Assembly (NCBI GenBank): GCA_002431545.1 | Contig: DJFY01000099.1 | Coordinates: 7,071 to 34,437, forward strand | Origin: Cellvibrionales bacterium UBA5860 | GTDB lineage: Bacteria; Pseudomonadota; Gammaproteobacteria; Pseudomonadales; Porticoccaceae | Direction: 5' to 3' | Length of the DNA: 27,367 bases | In this document: positions 1 through 7,012 of the stretch, in pieces | Numbering within the stretch: position 1 is the stretch's first letter | Layout: the number at the start of each line of letters is the position of its first letter | Translations under genes and position numbers: made by a program | Notes under the pieces: model-generated | What the model was told of the DNA's origin: nothing | Databases searched by the model: none | What the model saw: the letters and a program-made list of their open reading frames with translations, nothing else

Positions 1-683
1 ATCAGAATAAAAATCATTTCCCCCGCGTACAGGTTGCCGAACAGCCGTAGCCCGAGAGATATGGGTTTGGCCAGTAGATTGACCACTTCCAAAAACAGGT
101 TGACGGGTAGACCGGCCTTGCCAAAGGGGTGAAAGGCCAGCTCCGCGGCAAAGCCGCCCAGACCTTTCTGTTTGATACTGTAGTAAATGACCAGAGCGAA
201 TACGCTTAAGGCCATACCCATGGTGATATTGACATCCGTCGACGGCACCACTTTGAGAAAATGCAGACCAAACAATTCACCCAGCTTGGGTAGAAAATCG
301 ATGGGCACCAGATCCATGATGTTCATCAGGAGCACCCAGACAAAAATGGTCAGGCCCAGTGGCGCTATCATCTTGTTTTCGTGGTGGAACATGCTTTTAA
401 CGTTGTCATCGACAAACTCGACGACCATTTCCACCATGTTTTGTAGACCCCCGGGGACACCGGTTGTCGGGTTCTTTGCCACTTTGCGGAAAAAGAACAA
501 AAACAGAAAACCCAGGACTACGGAGAAACCGAGTGTATCGACGTTGACAGCCCAAAAACCCATCGCGGCCGCTTCTTCGGCATTGTGGGCAAAACCCAGG
601 TGGCCGTCCGGGTGCAATCCATAAGTCAGGTTGGTGAGGTGGTGAGCGATATACTCTTCGGAGGTAATGGTTTCGCTGGCCAT
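1..683 (-). CDS. atpB: ATP synthase F0 subunit a, 3' end missing
   Basis: Subunit a of the membrane F0 sector forms the proton half-channels against the c-ring. The reverse strand reads from ATG at 683 as MASETITSEEYIAHHLTNLT and stays open to the window edge for 227 codons. It includes the TM segment GFSVVLGFLFLFFFRKV and the hallmark helix ending SLGLRLFGNLYAGEM, which holds the catalytic Arg of the family. The start resembles other gammaproteobacterial AtpB proteins (a long N-terminus with an EEYIxHHLxNL motif). The C-terminus and the rest of the atp operon (atpE, F, H, A, G, D, C) would lie to the left. It follows atpI with 70 bases between them, so it is probably in the same transcript. 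Identity is certain; only the truncation limits the entry. Confidence 0.96.
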   Translation of the reverse strand, partial: MASETITSEEYIAHHLTNLTYGLHPDGHLGFAHNAEEAAAMGFWAVNVDTLGFSVVLGFLFLFFFRKVAKNPTTGVPGGLQNMVEMVVEFVDDNVKSMFHHENKMIAPLGLTIFVWVLLMNIMDLVPIDFLPKLGELFGLHFLKVVPSTDVNITMGMALSVFALVIYYSIKQKGLGGFAAELAFHPFGKAGLPVNLFLEVVNLLAKPISLGLRLFGNLYAGEMIFIL

Positions 684-753
684 TAAGAATTTCCGTTACT
701 TTCCAAAAATACTTGCTTAACTAACGTACATTTAAAGGTCAGCCAATGCGCCC

Positions 754-1140
754 TTACCTGGTAAACCGCGGTGCCACGATATACGTCATCTGTGTGGCAA
801 ACAAGGTTCCCAGCAATGCCAGCACATTGAGCCCTTCGCCGGCTTCGGGTACATAAACAAACACCGCTACCAGACACAAGATGAGTATCGCGACCTTCAC
901 CGCCTGACCCAGATAAAAGCCTGTTAATATCCGGCCCGCGGAGGCAGTCTTGGCAACTCGCAGCGAAAGCACCGCAAAACAGCCATTCGCCAGCATTCCA
1001 GTCCAGCCACCGAACAGTGCCATCCAGGCTAACGTCGCCCCCCCTGCCACTAACAGGAAACCGGCTATAAGCAGACTGATCGCCAGCTGCATCAGAGCCA
1101 ATTTCGCGGCCAGCCGTAGATCTGCATGCCGCTCCGTCAA
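754..1140 (-). CDS. atpI: ATP synthase assembly protein I (AtpI)
   Basis: A 128-residue, very hydrophobic protein with about four predicted membrane helices (roughly residues 13-35, 38-58, 72-94 and 100-122), as expected for AtpI, which helps c-ring assembly or Mg transport around F0. Its position directly before atpB is the main evidence, since AtpI sequences are poorly conserved. The first codon is TTG at 1140; an in-frame TGA lies two codons upstream, so no longer start exists. I see no good Shine-Dalgarno, and the next candidate is the ATG at codon 17. A sigma70-like promoter lies about 150 bases upstream. Start position is moderately sure. Confidence 0.85.
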   Translation of the reverse strand: MTERHADLRLAAKLALMQLAISLLIAGFLLVAGGATLAWMALFGGWTGMLANGCFAVLSLRVAKTASAGRILTGFYLGQAVKVAILILCLVAVFVYVPEAGEGLNVLALLGTLFATQMTYIVAPRFTR

Positions 1141-1286
1141 TTTTCAGACCAGCTATCAATCATTCGGCAGAGGTTTGTCCGGCACGCTGTCACAGTGCGG
1201 CCATACGTTCAAATCGCGACCGGAAAGATCACAACACCGGAGTGCAAATAAAGGGCCTTGGACTGAGTCACGCACAAGCGCGGCGC

Positions 1287-1315
1287 ATTATAGTCAGGTT
1301 GTTATAGTGAAGCAA
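1287..1315 (-). promoter_or_regulatory. Candidate sigma70 promoter of the atp operon
   Basis: On the minus strand a perfect TATAAT (plus-strand 1287-1292) lies 17 bases downstream of TTGCTT (1310-1315, three of six to TTGACA). It points at atpI and sits in the 223-base gap between parB and atpI, which holds no other gene. The leader to the TTG of atpI would be about 140 bases. The -10 is strong and the -35 weak. Confidence 0.5.
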
Positions 1316-1363
1316 CAAACCATGCTGGCAAAGTAATGCTTGAGCACAGGGACGGGAAACATT

Positions 1364-2257
1364 CTAGTTAATGTGCTCGAGAATGCCCTCTAGTTCTTCC
1401 AAGCTGTTGTAACTGATAGTCAATTTACCTTTCCCGTTGGTTCGATGGCTGATTTTGACCGCCGCACCGAGCACATTCGAAACGCGATCTTCTAGAGCTG
1501 AAACATCCGCATCAGCAGCCAAAGGAGTCTCGACCTGCTCATTCTGCTTGTGTTTTAGTGTGCGCCGCACCAGAGCTTCGGTTTCACGCACCGATAATCC
1601 CTTGCCAGCGACGATGCGGGCGGTTTCAATTTGCTGGATGCCCGCCAGGCCAAGGAGCGCACGACCGTGGCCCATTTCCAAATCGCCCCGTTCCAGCAAG
1701 ACGGCGACCTCCGGCTGCAGCGTCGTCAAACGCATGAGATTAGCCACCGCCGAACGGGATTTACCGACCGCCTGTGCGACTTCCTGCTGGCTGTAATCAA
1801 ACTCTTCCTGTAAGCGCACCAACGCTCGAGCCTCTTCGATGGCATTCAGGTCTTCGCGTTGAATGTTTTCGATCAATGCCAGCGCCAGCGTCTGGCGGTC
1901 GGACAGATCTTTGATGATCACCGGAATGCTATCCAGCTGCGCCATCTGCGCGGCGCGCCATCTGCGTTCGCCGGCGACTATTTCGTAACGCTCGTGACCC
2001 AGAGCACGCACCACGATGGGTTGCATAATGCCCTGTTCGCGAATCGAGGCAGCCAGTTCCTCGAGTGCCTCGGGATTCATATCCTTGCGCGGCTGATACT
2101 GTCCCCGCTGCAGCCATTCGACCGGCATTTCTCTAATTCGCTGCCCGGCACCTTCTTCGCCGGCACTTTCCGGCACGTCAGTCGGCTCCGATAGCGCCGC
2201 CTGGGAGCCGAGCAGCGCGTCTAATCCCTTACCAAGGCCTTTTCGCGTACTGTTCAT
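1364..2257 (-). CDS. parB: Chromosome-partitioning protein ParB
   Basis: ParB binds parS sites near the origin, loads as a CTP-dependent clamp and spreads, and is moved by ParA. The 297 residues show the N-terminal ParA-contact segment (RKGLGKGLDALLG), the ParB/Srx CTPase domain with box II GERRWRAA at residues 96-103 and ENIQREDLNAIEEA, then the helix-turn-helix (YSQQEVAQAVGKSRSAVANLMRL, about residues 156-178) and a C-terminal dimerisation domain. The ATG at 2257 overlaps the parA stop by four bases (ATGA), with GAAAGG upstream as ribosome site. Strong parS-like targets lie in recF at 13680 and 14316 in this same window. Confidence 0.97.
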   Translation of the reverse strand: MNSTRKGLGKGLDALLGSQAALSEPTDVPESAGEEGAGQRIREMPVEWLQRGQYQPRKDMNPEALEELAASIREQGIMQPIVVRALGHERYEIVAGERRWRAAQMAQLDSIPVIIKDLSDRQTLALALIENIQREDLNAIEEARALVRLQEEFDYSQQEVAQAVGKSRSAVANLMRLTTLQPEVAVLLERGDLEMGHGRALLGLAGIQQIETARIVAGKGLSVRETEALVRRTLKHKQNEQVETPLAADADVSALEDRVSNVLGAAVKISHRTNGKGKLTISYNSLEELEGILEHIN

Positions 2258-3060
2258 AACCTTTCTTCCGGTGTTTTCTGGTTATCGCCGTTTCTGCGCT
2301 GCGCTCGGCGCAACAATTCTTCCGCCATACCGAGATAGGCGACAGCACCTTTTGAATAACGATCGTAGAGCAAGGCCGGTTGTCCGTAGCTCGGCGCTTC
2401 CGCGAGCCGTACATTGCGCGGAATCACTGTTTGATAAACCCGGTCACCGAAGTGCTCGTGCAGTTGATTGGAAACTTCATTGGTAAGGCTGCTGCGTGGA
2501 TCGTACATGGTCCTCAGAATACCCTCGACACGCAACCTGGGATTAATCGATTTGCCGATACTGGCGATGGTACTGATTAGAGCTGAAAGCCCCTCCAGCG
2601 CATAGTACTCGCATTGCATCGGTACAATGACGTTTTCGCTTGCCGACAGTGCATTGACCGTTAACATGTTGAGCGCGGGCGGGCAGTCGATGATGGCAAA
2701 ATCGTACCGGTCGGACACCTTTTTCAGGGCCCCATACAAATTTCTCTCGCCGCTTTGCGTGCGAACCAGATGCACCTCCGCCGCGGTAAGGTCACCGTTG
2801 GCCGGCAACAAATCGTAACCAGCCGCCAACTTGGGGATAGTTGCTTCGGCAATATCAACTTCACCGGTCAGCACTTCGCCACTGGTGACATCCAGCCCGG
2901 TTTTATCGATGCCACTGCCCGTCGTAGCGTTGCCCTGTGGATCCAGATCAATCAACAAAACGCGTTTGCCATGATGCGCCAAAGACGCCGCCAGATTAAT
3001 GCTGGTGGTGGTTTTACCCACACCGCCTTTCTGATTCGTTATGGAATATATCGAAATCAA
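2254..3060 (-). CDS. parA: Chromosome-partitioning ATPase ParA (Soj)
   Basis: ParA is a Walker ATPase that dimerises on the nucleoid and drives segregation of ParB-parS complexes. The 268-residue protein has the deviant Walker A motif KGGVGKTT at residues 11-18, the LIDLDPQGNAT segment (Walker A'), and IIDCPPALNMLTVNAL (Walker B) with the MQCEYYALEGL signature. Length and sequence match the chromosomal Soj type rather than a plasmid type with an N-terminal HTH. The start is TTG at 3060: the frame is closed by the rsmG stop only 10 bases upstream and there is no ATG before Walker A. It lies in an rsmG-parA-parB run with a 9-base gap to rsmG. Confidence 0.97.
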   Translation of the reverse strand: MISIYSITNQKGGVGKTTTSINLAASLAHHGKRVLLIDLDPQGNATTGSGIDKTGLDVTSGEVLTGEVDIAEATIPKLAAGYDLLPANGDLTAAEVHLVRTQSGERNLYGALKKVSDRYDFAIIDCPPALNMLTVNALSASENVIVPMQCEYYALEGLSALISTIASIGKSINPRLRVEGILRTMYDPRSSLTNEVSNQLHEHFGDRVYQTVIPRNVRLAEAPSYGQPALLYDRYSKGAVAYLGMAEELLRRAQRRNGDNQKTPEERL

Positions 3061-3069
3061 GTTTTGAAT

Positions 3070-3723
3070 TTACTTTAGTTTAAGCGTGACCAGGTGACGC
3101 GCCTCGCCTAGTCCTGGAACTGTGAGACGGACAGTATTCTCCACTTTTACCTTCTCGGGCAACTGTCCTATTTCCTCTAGGGGCTCCTTGCCTTTCATCG
3201 CATAAATTGAAGCGCCTGATTGCATGAGGTGGAACACATCCTGGCATAGTGCAGAGAGGCTAGCATAAGCGCGGCAAATTATGCCATCCAAGACGGTCTC
3301 GGGCTGCCATATCTGCACCCGGGTATTCACTGTCTCGATATTATCCAACCCGAGTTCGGCTTTGGCTTGAAATTGAAAACGGGTTTTTTTTCCGTTGCTA
3401 TCGACCAGCGTAAAACGCCGTTCCGGATTGGCAATCGCCAACGGGATACCGGGCAGGCCGGCACCACTACCAATATCGGCAAAATGTTGCCCCTGTAAAT
3501 GGTAAGACAGGGAGAGGCTATCGAAAATATGCCGTGTCACCACGGTCGCCGGATCCCTGATGGCGGTGAGATTGAACTTGCTATTCCAGCGATCTAGAAG
3601 GCTAACATACGCAGTCAGTTGATCGATTTGCACTCCGGATAGCGGCAGCCCGAGCGCTTTCAATCCCCTTCGAATCTGCCGATCGACAGACCAGGCAAAT
3701 TCCCGACCCGCTTCATCAGGCAA
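3070..3723 (-). CDS. rsmG: 16S rRNA (guanine-N7) methyltransferase RsmG (GidB)
   Basis: RsmG uses S-adenosylmethionine to methylate G527 (E. coli numbering) of 16S rRNA; its loss gives low-level streptomycin resistance in other bacteria. The 217 residues contain the SAM-binding glycine loop DIGSGAGLPG (residues 83-92), the preceding NLTAIRDP and HIFDSL signatures, and a Rossmann-type methyltransferase fold. The start is TTG at 3723 with AGGA eight bases upstream; this places the first eight bases of rsmG inside the end of mnmG, a usual translational coupling for this pair. Ten residues longer than E. coli RsmG, all at the N-terminus. Confidence 0.95.
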   Translation of the reverse strand: MPDEAGREFAWSVDRQIRRGLKALGLPLSGVQIDQLTAYVSLLDRWNSKFNLTAIRDPATVVTRHIFDSLSLSYHLQGQHFADIGSGAGLPGIPLAIANPERRFTLVDSNGKKTRFQFQAKAELGLDNIETVNTRVQIWQPETVLDGIICRAYASLSALCQDVFHLMQSGASIYAMKGKEPLEEIGQLPEKVKVENTVRLTVPGLGEARHLVTLKLK

Positions 3724-5605
3724 TTTTCCGGTCCTTTGCCCCTAGTTTTTTTAAATGAATCAGCAAAAGGGACAAAGCAGCCGGCGTCACGCCCGGTAGA
3801 CGCGACGCCTGCGCGAGAGTAGCCGGCTGGACCTCTGTTAGCTTTTGTCTGACTTCGTTAGATAAACCGGGGACCGAGCTAAAGTCTATGGTCTCGGGAA
3901 TCGCGGTATTCTCGTGTCGTTGCAGACGCTCGATATCAGCCTGTTGACGCTCGATATAGCCTGAGTAGCGGGCGTCGACATCAATCTGTAATGCCACCGA
4001 AGCGTCGATGGTTTCGCCATCGGGCAGGAAATCCCGCAATGCCGCAAAATCTATTTCGGGACGCTTGATCAAATCCGCCAGACTGTACTCCCGGCGCAGG
4101 TTAATGCCGCCGTTACGCTCTAGTATCTGCGCTTGGGGAGAACCTGGTTGCACCCAAGTTGAAGCGAGGCGTTGGCGGGTTTCTTCGATGATATTTATCT
4201 TAGCCTGAAATCTAGCCCAGCGACTCTCGTCTATCAGCCCCAGTTTCCGGCCTCTAGGAGTCAAACGGGCATCCGCATTGTCTTCGCGCAGCAACAAGCG
4301 ATATTCGGCGCGACTGGTAAACATACGATAGGGTTCCAGGGTGCCCTTGGTGATCAGGTCGTCGATCATCACGCCTATGTAGGCCTCATCGCGGCGCGGG
4401 CACCACTTATCCTCTCCCCGGACCAGCAACGCAGCGTTTAAACCCGCTATGAGCCCCTGCGCCGCGGCCTCTTCGTAACCAGTGGTGCCGTTGATCTGAC
4501 CGGCGAAAAACAAACCGGCCATGTGTTTGGTCTCGAGGGAATAGTGCAAGTCCCTCGGATCAAAATAATCGTATTCAATGGCATAGCCTGGCCGCGTCAC
4601 GTGGGCCTTGGCAAAGCCCCTTATCGACTGAACCAGGGCGATCTGAACATCGTAAGGCAAACTGGTGGATATACCATTGGGGTATAACTCGGAGGTTGTC
4701 AGCCCTTCCGGCTCGATAAATATCTGGTGACTGGGTTTATCGGCAAAGCGCACAATCTTGTCTTCGATCGACGGGCAATAGCGCGGCCCGACACCATCGA
4801 TCACTCCGGTATACAGGGGCGATCTATCGAGAGCTCCGCGAATTATGTCGTGGGTCTCGCCGTTTGTATGGGTCACCCAACAACACACCTGACGGGGATG
4901 TTGCGAGGTATCGCCAAGGAATGACATCACCGGCCGCGGCTCGTCACCCCACTGCTCAGAGAGACCGTTGAAGTCGACAGTTCTGGCATCGATCCTTGGC
5001 GGCGTACCGGTTTTTAACCGCCCGACTCTGAAGGGTAGCTCGCGCAGGCGTTGAGCAAGGGCATTAGCTGGCGGATCTCCGGCCCGGCCACCGGCGTGGT
5101 TGTCAAACCCGACATGGATTTTGCCGCCGAGAAAGGTGCCCGTCGTCAGCACTACTGCCGGTGCAAAAAAATCAACGCCCGCACGCGTTCTCACACCACA
5201 AACGCGATAGTTCTCGACAATCAAATCAACAACTTCCTGCTGGAAGATATGCAGATTTTTCTGGTTTTCCAAGTGCTGCCGCACTGCCTGACGGTACAGA
5301 GAGCGGTCGGCCTGAGCCCGTGTGGCCCTGACAGCCGGCCCTTTCCTGGCGTTCAGCACTCGAAACTGGATACCGGCACGATCAGTAGCCTCGGCCATAA
5401 GGCCGCCAAGAGCATCGATTTCTTTCACCAGTTGACTTTTTCCTATGCCACCGATGGCTGGATTGCAGGACATCTGACCGAGCGTGTCGATGTTGTGGCT
5501 AATCAGTAATGTCCGACATCCTGTTCTCGATGAAGCCAGGCATGCTTCGGTGCCGGCGTGTCCGCCACCGACGACGATCACGTCGTAATGATTTTGCTGC
5601 GCCAT
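3716..5605 (-). CDS. mnmG: tRNA uridine-5-carboxymethylaminomethyl modification enzyme MnmG (GidA)
   Basis: MnmG, an FAD protein, works with the GTPase MnmE (encoded at 8724-10085) to install the cmnm5 group on U34 of certain tRNAs. The FAD-binding GGGHAGTE motif follows the start, with NIDTLGQMSCNPAIGGIGKSQLVKE, GRLKTGTPPRID and GYEEAAAQGL signatures and a C-terminal GVTPAALSLLLIHLKK. I choose ATG at 5605, giving 629 residues, the E. coli length. A TTG at 5638 would add 11 residues, but it lies inside a perfect TATAAT promoter element. The Shine-Dalgarno is poor for both. First leftward gene of the rsmG-parA-parB run. Confidence 0.97.
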   Translation of the reverse strand: MAQQNHYDVIVVGGGHAGTEACLASSRTGCRTLLISHNIDTLGQMSCNPAIGGIGKSQLVKEIDALGGLMAEATDRAGIQFRVLNARKGPAVRATRAQADRSLYRQAVRQHLENQKNLHIFQQEVVDLIVENYRVCGVRTRAGVDFFAPAVVLTTGTFLGGKIHVGFDNHAGGRAGDPPANALAQRLRELPFRVGRLKTGTPPRIDARTVDFNGLSEQWGDEPRPVMSFLGDTSQHPRQVCCWVTHTNGETHDIIRGALDRSPLYTGVIDGVGPRYCPSIEDKIVRFADKPSHQIFIEPEGLTTSELYPNGISTSLPYDVQIALVQSIRGFAKAHVTRPGYAIEYDYFDPRDLHYSLETKHMAGLFFAGQINGTTGYEEAAAQGLIAGLNAALLVRGEDKWCPRRDEAYIGVMIDDLITKGTLEPYRMFTSRAEYRLLLREDNADARLTPRGRKLGLIDESRWARFQAKINIIEETRQRLASTWVQPGSPQAQILERNGGINLRREYSLADLIKRPEIDFAALRDFLPDGETIDASVALQIDVDARYSGYIERQQADIERLQRHENTAIPETIDFSSVPGLSNEVRQKLTEVQPATLAQASRLPGVTPAALSLLLIHLKKLGAKDRKIA

Positions 5606-5637
5606 ATTGAGTTGTGTAGGAAACCCGGAGAGTGTCA

Positions 5638-5643
5638 ATTATA
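5638..5643 (-). promoter_or_regulatory. Candidate -10 element of mnmG
   Basis: The minus strand carries a perfect TATAAT here. No good -35 hexamer lies 16-18 bases upstream (TTCTCG at 17). Transcription would start near 5631 and leave a leader of about 25 bases before the ATG at 5605, and it would exclude the TTG at 5638 as a start. Confidence 0.45.
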
Positions 5644-5689
5644 AAGGATTGAGACCATCGCGAGAAATGCAAGAATGCGCATAGCAGCC

Positions 5690-6045
5690 AAACTGTTATT
5701 TTTTCTGTTTGTATTAATAAATAAGTAATTATTTAAAGTATAAGAAAAGATATTGTTGTTATAGAGGCATAGCGGAACTGGGGGGAAGTAAGTTAAGTGC
5801 ATGCTTTGATTTGAAAAACTCCCCCTTTTAAGGTGTCGATAAAGAACTTATAGGATGCGCGTACTCCGGGGATAAAAACAGGCTGTTTTTTTTCCAGGTG
5901 ATGATCAGTGCGGATAATGTGAGTAAAGGTCCAATTTATACACCGGCCTCCACAGACATTTCCTGCTTGTGCGATATATGTCGGTAATCTGTGGCTATGT
6001 CTAGAATATCCCGGGTAGCCTGTGAGTAAATTGTGGGTAATCTAT
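5690..6045. other. oriC: Candidate replication origin (mnmG-rpmH gap): AT-rich tract plus degenerate DnaA-box cluster
   Basis: This covers most of the gene-free stretch between divergent mnmG and rpmH. Bases 5701-5760 are 85 percent A+T by my count, like a DNA-unwinding element. To the right lie 9-mers one base off the DnaA consensus TGTGNATAA: TGTCGATAA (5834), TGCGGATAA (5909), TGTGAGTAA (5918 and 6021), TGTGGGTAA (6032), and TTATACACC in reverse (5936); TGTGGCTAT (5990) is weaker. Transcription direction diverges exactly here, and the E. coli origin also lies beside mnmG. No box is perfect, so the region may be a minor or former origin; compare the cluster at 10190-10348. A possible GGGGGA/TCCCCC stem (5781-5825) is also present. 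Confidence 0.55.
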
Positions 6046-6050
6046 AGCGA

Positions 6051-6079
6051 TTGCTAGCAACCGTGTTTTTCTTTAAAAT
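6051..6079 (+). promoter_or_regulatory. Candidate sigma70 promoter of rpmH-rnpA
   Basis: TTGCTA (6051-6056, four of six to TTGACA) is separated by exactly 17 bases from TAAAAT (6074-6079, five of six). It points to rpmH, about 120 bases downstream, and lies just after the DnaA boxes at 6021 and 6032, which could let DnaA influence it. Confidence 0.55.
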
Positions 6080-6205
6080 CTGTCGCCTTTTTTGCCGGAT
6101 CCCTCCTAGACCTACGCTGCTTCTTATGGCGCTATTGTTCTATAGGTGCACCGGTGGGGTTGTCTGTTTAGCAGTCTGTGCGGTTACCAAAAGGGGTAGA
6201 GGATC

Positions 6206-6340
6206 ATGAAAAGAACTTTCCAGCCGAGTCAATTGAAACGCCATCGAACGCATGGATTCAGAGCGCGCATGGCGACCAAAAATGGCCGCCAGGTGATCAA
6301 CCGACGCCGCGCAAAGGGCCGTAAGCGGTTGGCTGCCTGA
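6206..6340 (+). CDS. rpmH: 50S ribosomal protein L34
   Basis: A 44-residue, highly basic protein beginning MKRTFQPSQLKRHRTHGF and ending RAKGRKRLAA, the invariant L34 pattern. L34 binds 23S rRNA in the large subunit. The ATG has AGAGG upstream. It heads rpmH-rnpA-yidD-yidC-mnmE, and rnpA follows after 38 bases. The unusual point is direction: the gene runs toward dnaA instead of away from it. It was found by reading the bases, being short. Confidence 0.98.
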   Translation: MKRTFQPSQLKRHRTHGFRARMATKNGRQVINRRRAKGRKRLAA

Positions 6341-6378
6341 CTTCCCGTTGCCAATACGTTACCGATTACGAGTCGACA

Positions 6379-6786
6379 GTGCCCGATCGGGCATTTGGTC
6401 GCGACCGGCGACTGCGAAAATCGGGAGAGTTTCAATCTGTATTTGACAGGGCGGACTGTCGAGTATCGCACAAGTACTTTATTTTATTGGCTCGTGCTCA
6501 ATCACCTGTTGAAGCTGTTTGTAGTAGTCGGCCCCGCCTGGGGCTGGTTGTCGGCAAGAAGAATGTGAAGTTGGCCGTGGGGCGTAATCGGGTAAAGCGA
6601 CTGGTGCGGGAAAGTTTCAGGCAGAACCAGCATTCTCTGCCGTCGATAGATATCATTTTTGTGGCGCGCCGCGGTGTCGACCAGGTACCGGGCAGGAAGC
6701 TTGGTCACTTACTTCAGCAATCGTGGTTAGATTTGGCGGAGAAACAGAAGCGTGGTAAATCGAATCCTGACAGGAATGCTGGTTAA
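6379..6786 (+). CDS. rnpA: Ribonuclease P protein component
   Basis: The protein subunit of RNase P assists the catalytic RNA in maturing tRNA 5' ends. The 135 residues contain RRLRKSGEFQSVFD near the N-terminus and the core signature VGKKNVKLAVGRNRVKRLVRE, with the RNR helix that contacts the RNA. The start is GTG at 6379 with no in-frame ATG upstream of the conserved N-terminus. The 3' end overlaps yidD by 35 bases, a normal arrangement for this pair. The C-terminus is slightly extended and basic. Confidence 0.96.
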   Translation: MPDRAFGRDRRLRKSGEFQSVFDRADCRVSHKYFILLARAQSPVEAVCSSRPRLGLVVGKKNVKLAVGRNRVKRLVRESFRQNQHSLPSIDIIFVARRGVDQVPGRKLGHLLQQSWLDLAEKQKRGKSNPDRNAG

Positions 6787-7012
6787 GGTAATCCGGGCGT
6801 ATCAATTTGTTTTGAGCCCCATGCTTGGCAGTCACTGCAGGTTTCACCCTTCCTGTTCTCAATATGCGCTGGAAAGCCTCGAAACCCACGGGCTTTTCAA
6901 AGGGCTGGCGTTAGCGCTACGGCGCCTGGTGAAATGTCAGCCGTTCCATACTGGAGGTTTCGATCCGGTACCGCCGGCTAGCCATTCGTCCCTCGACAAC
7001 AGGCCTTTATAA
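6752..7012 (+). CDS. yidD: Membrane-protein insertion efficiency factor YidD
   Basis: YidD is a small membrane-associated protein that assists YidC-dependent insertion. The 86 residues carry the family signature: RAYQFVLSPMLGSHCRF, HPSCSQYALES and GGFDPVPP, including the conserved cysteines. I take GTG at 6752, within the end of rnpA; an ATG at codon 9 is possible but has its ribosome site too close. The TAA stop directly abuts the GTG of yidC with no gap, which suggests translational coupling. Confidence 0.95.
   Translation: MVNRILTGMLVKVIRAYQFVLSPMLGSHCRFHPSCSQYALESLETHGLFKGLALALRRLVKCQPFHTGGFDPVPPASHSSLDNRPL

Noticed and set aside
187..624. Plus-strand 145-codon open frame
   Set aside because: It is the shadow of atpB on the opposite strand; its translation is low-complexity Arg/Thr/Pro without a recognisable domain.
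5606..5638. Longer mnmG from TTG 5638
   Set aside because: The TTG is inside a perfect TATAAT element, and the ATG at 5605 gives the exact E. coli length of 629.
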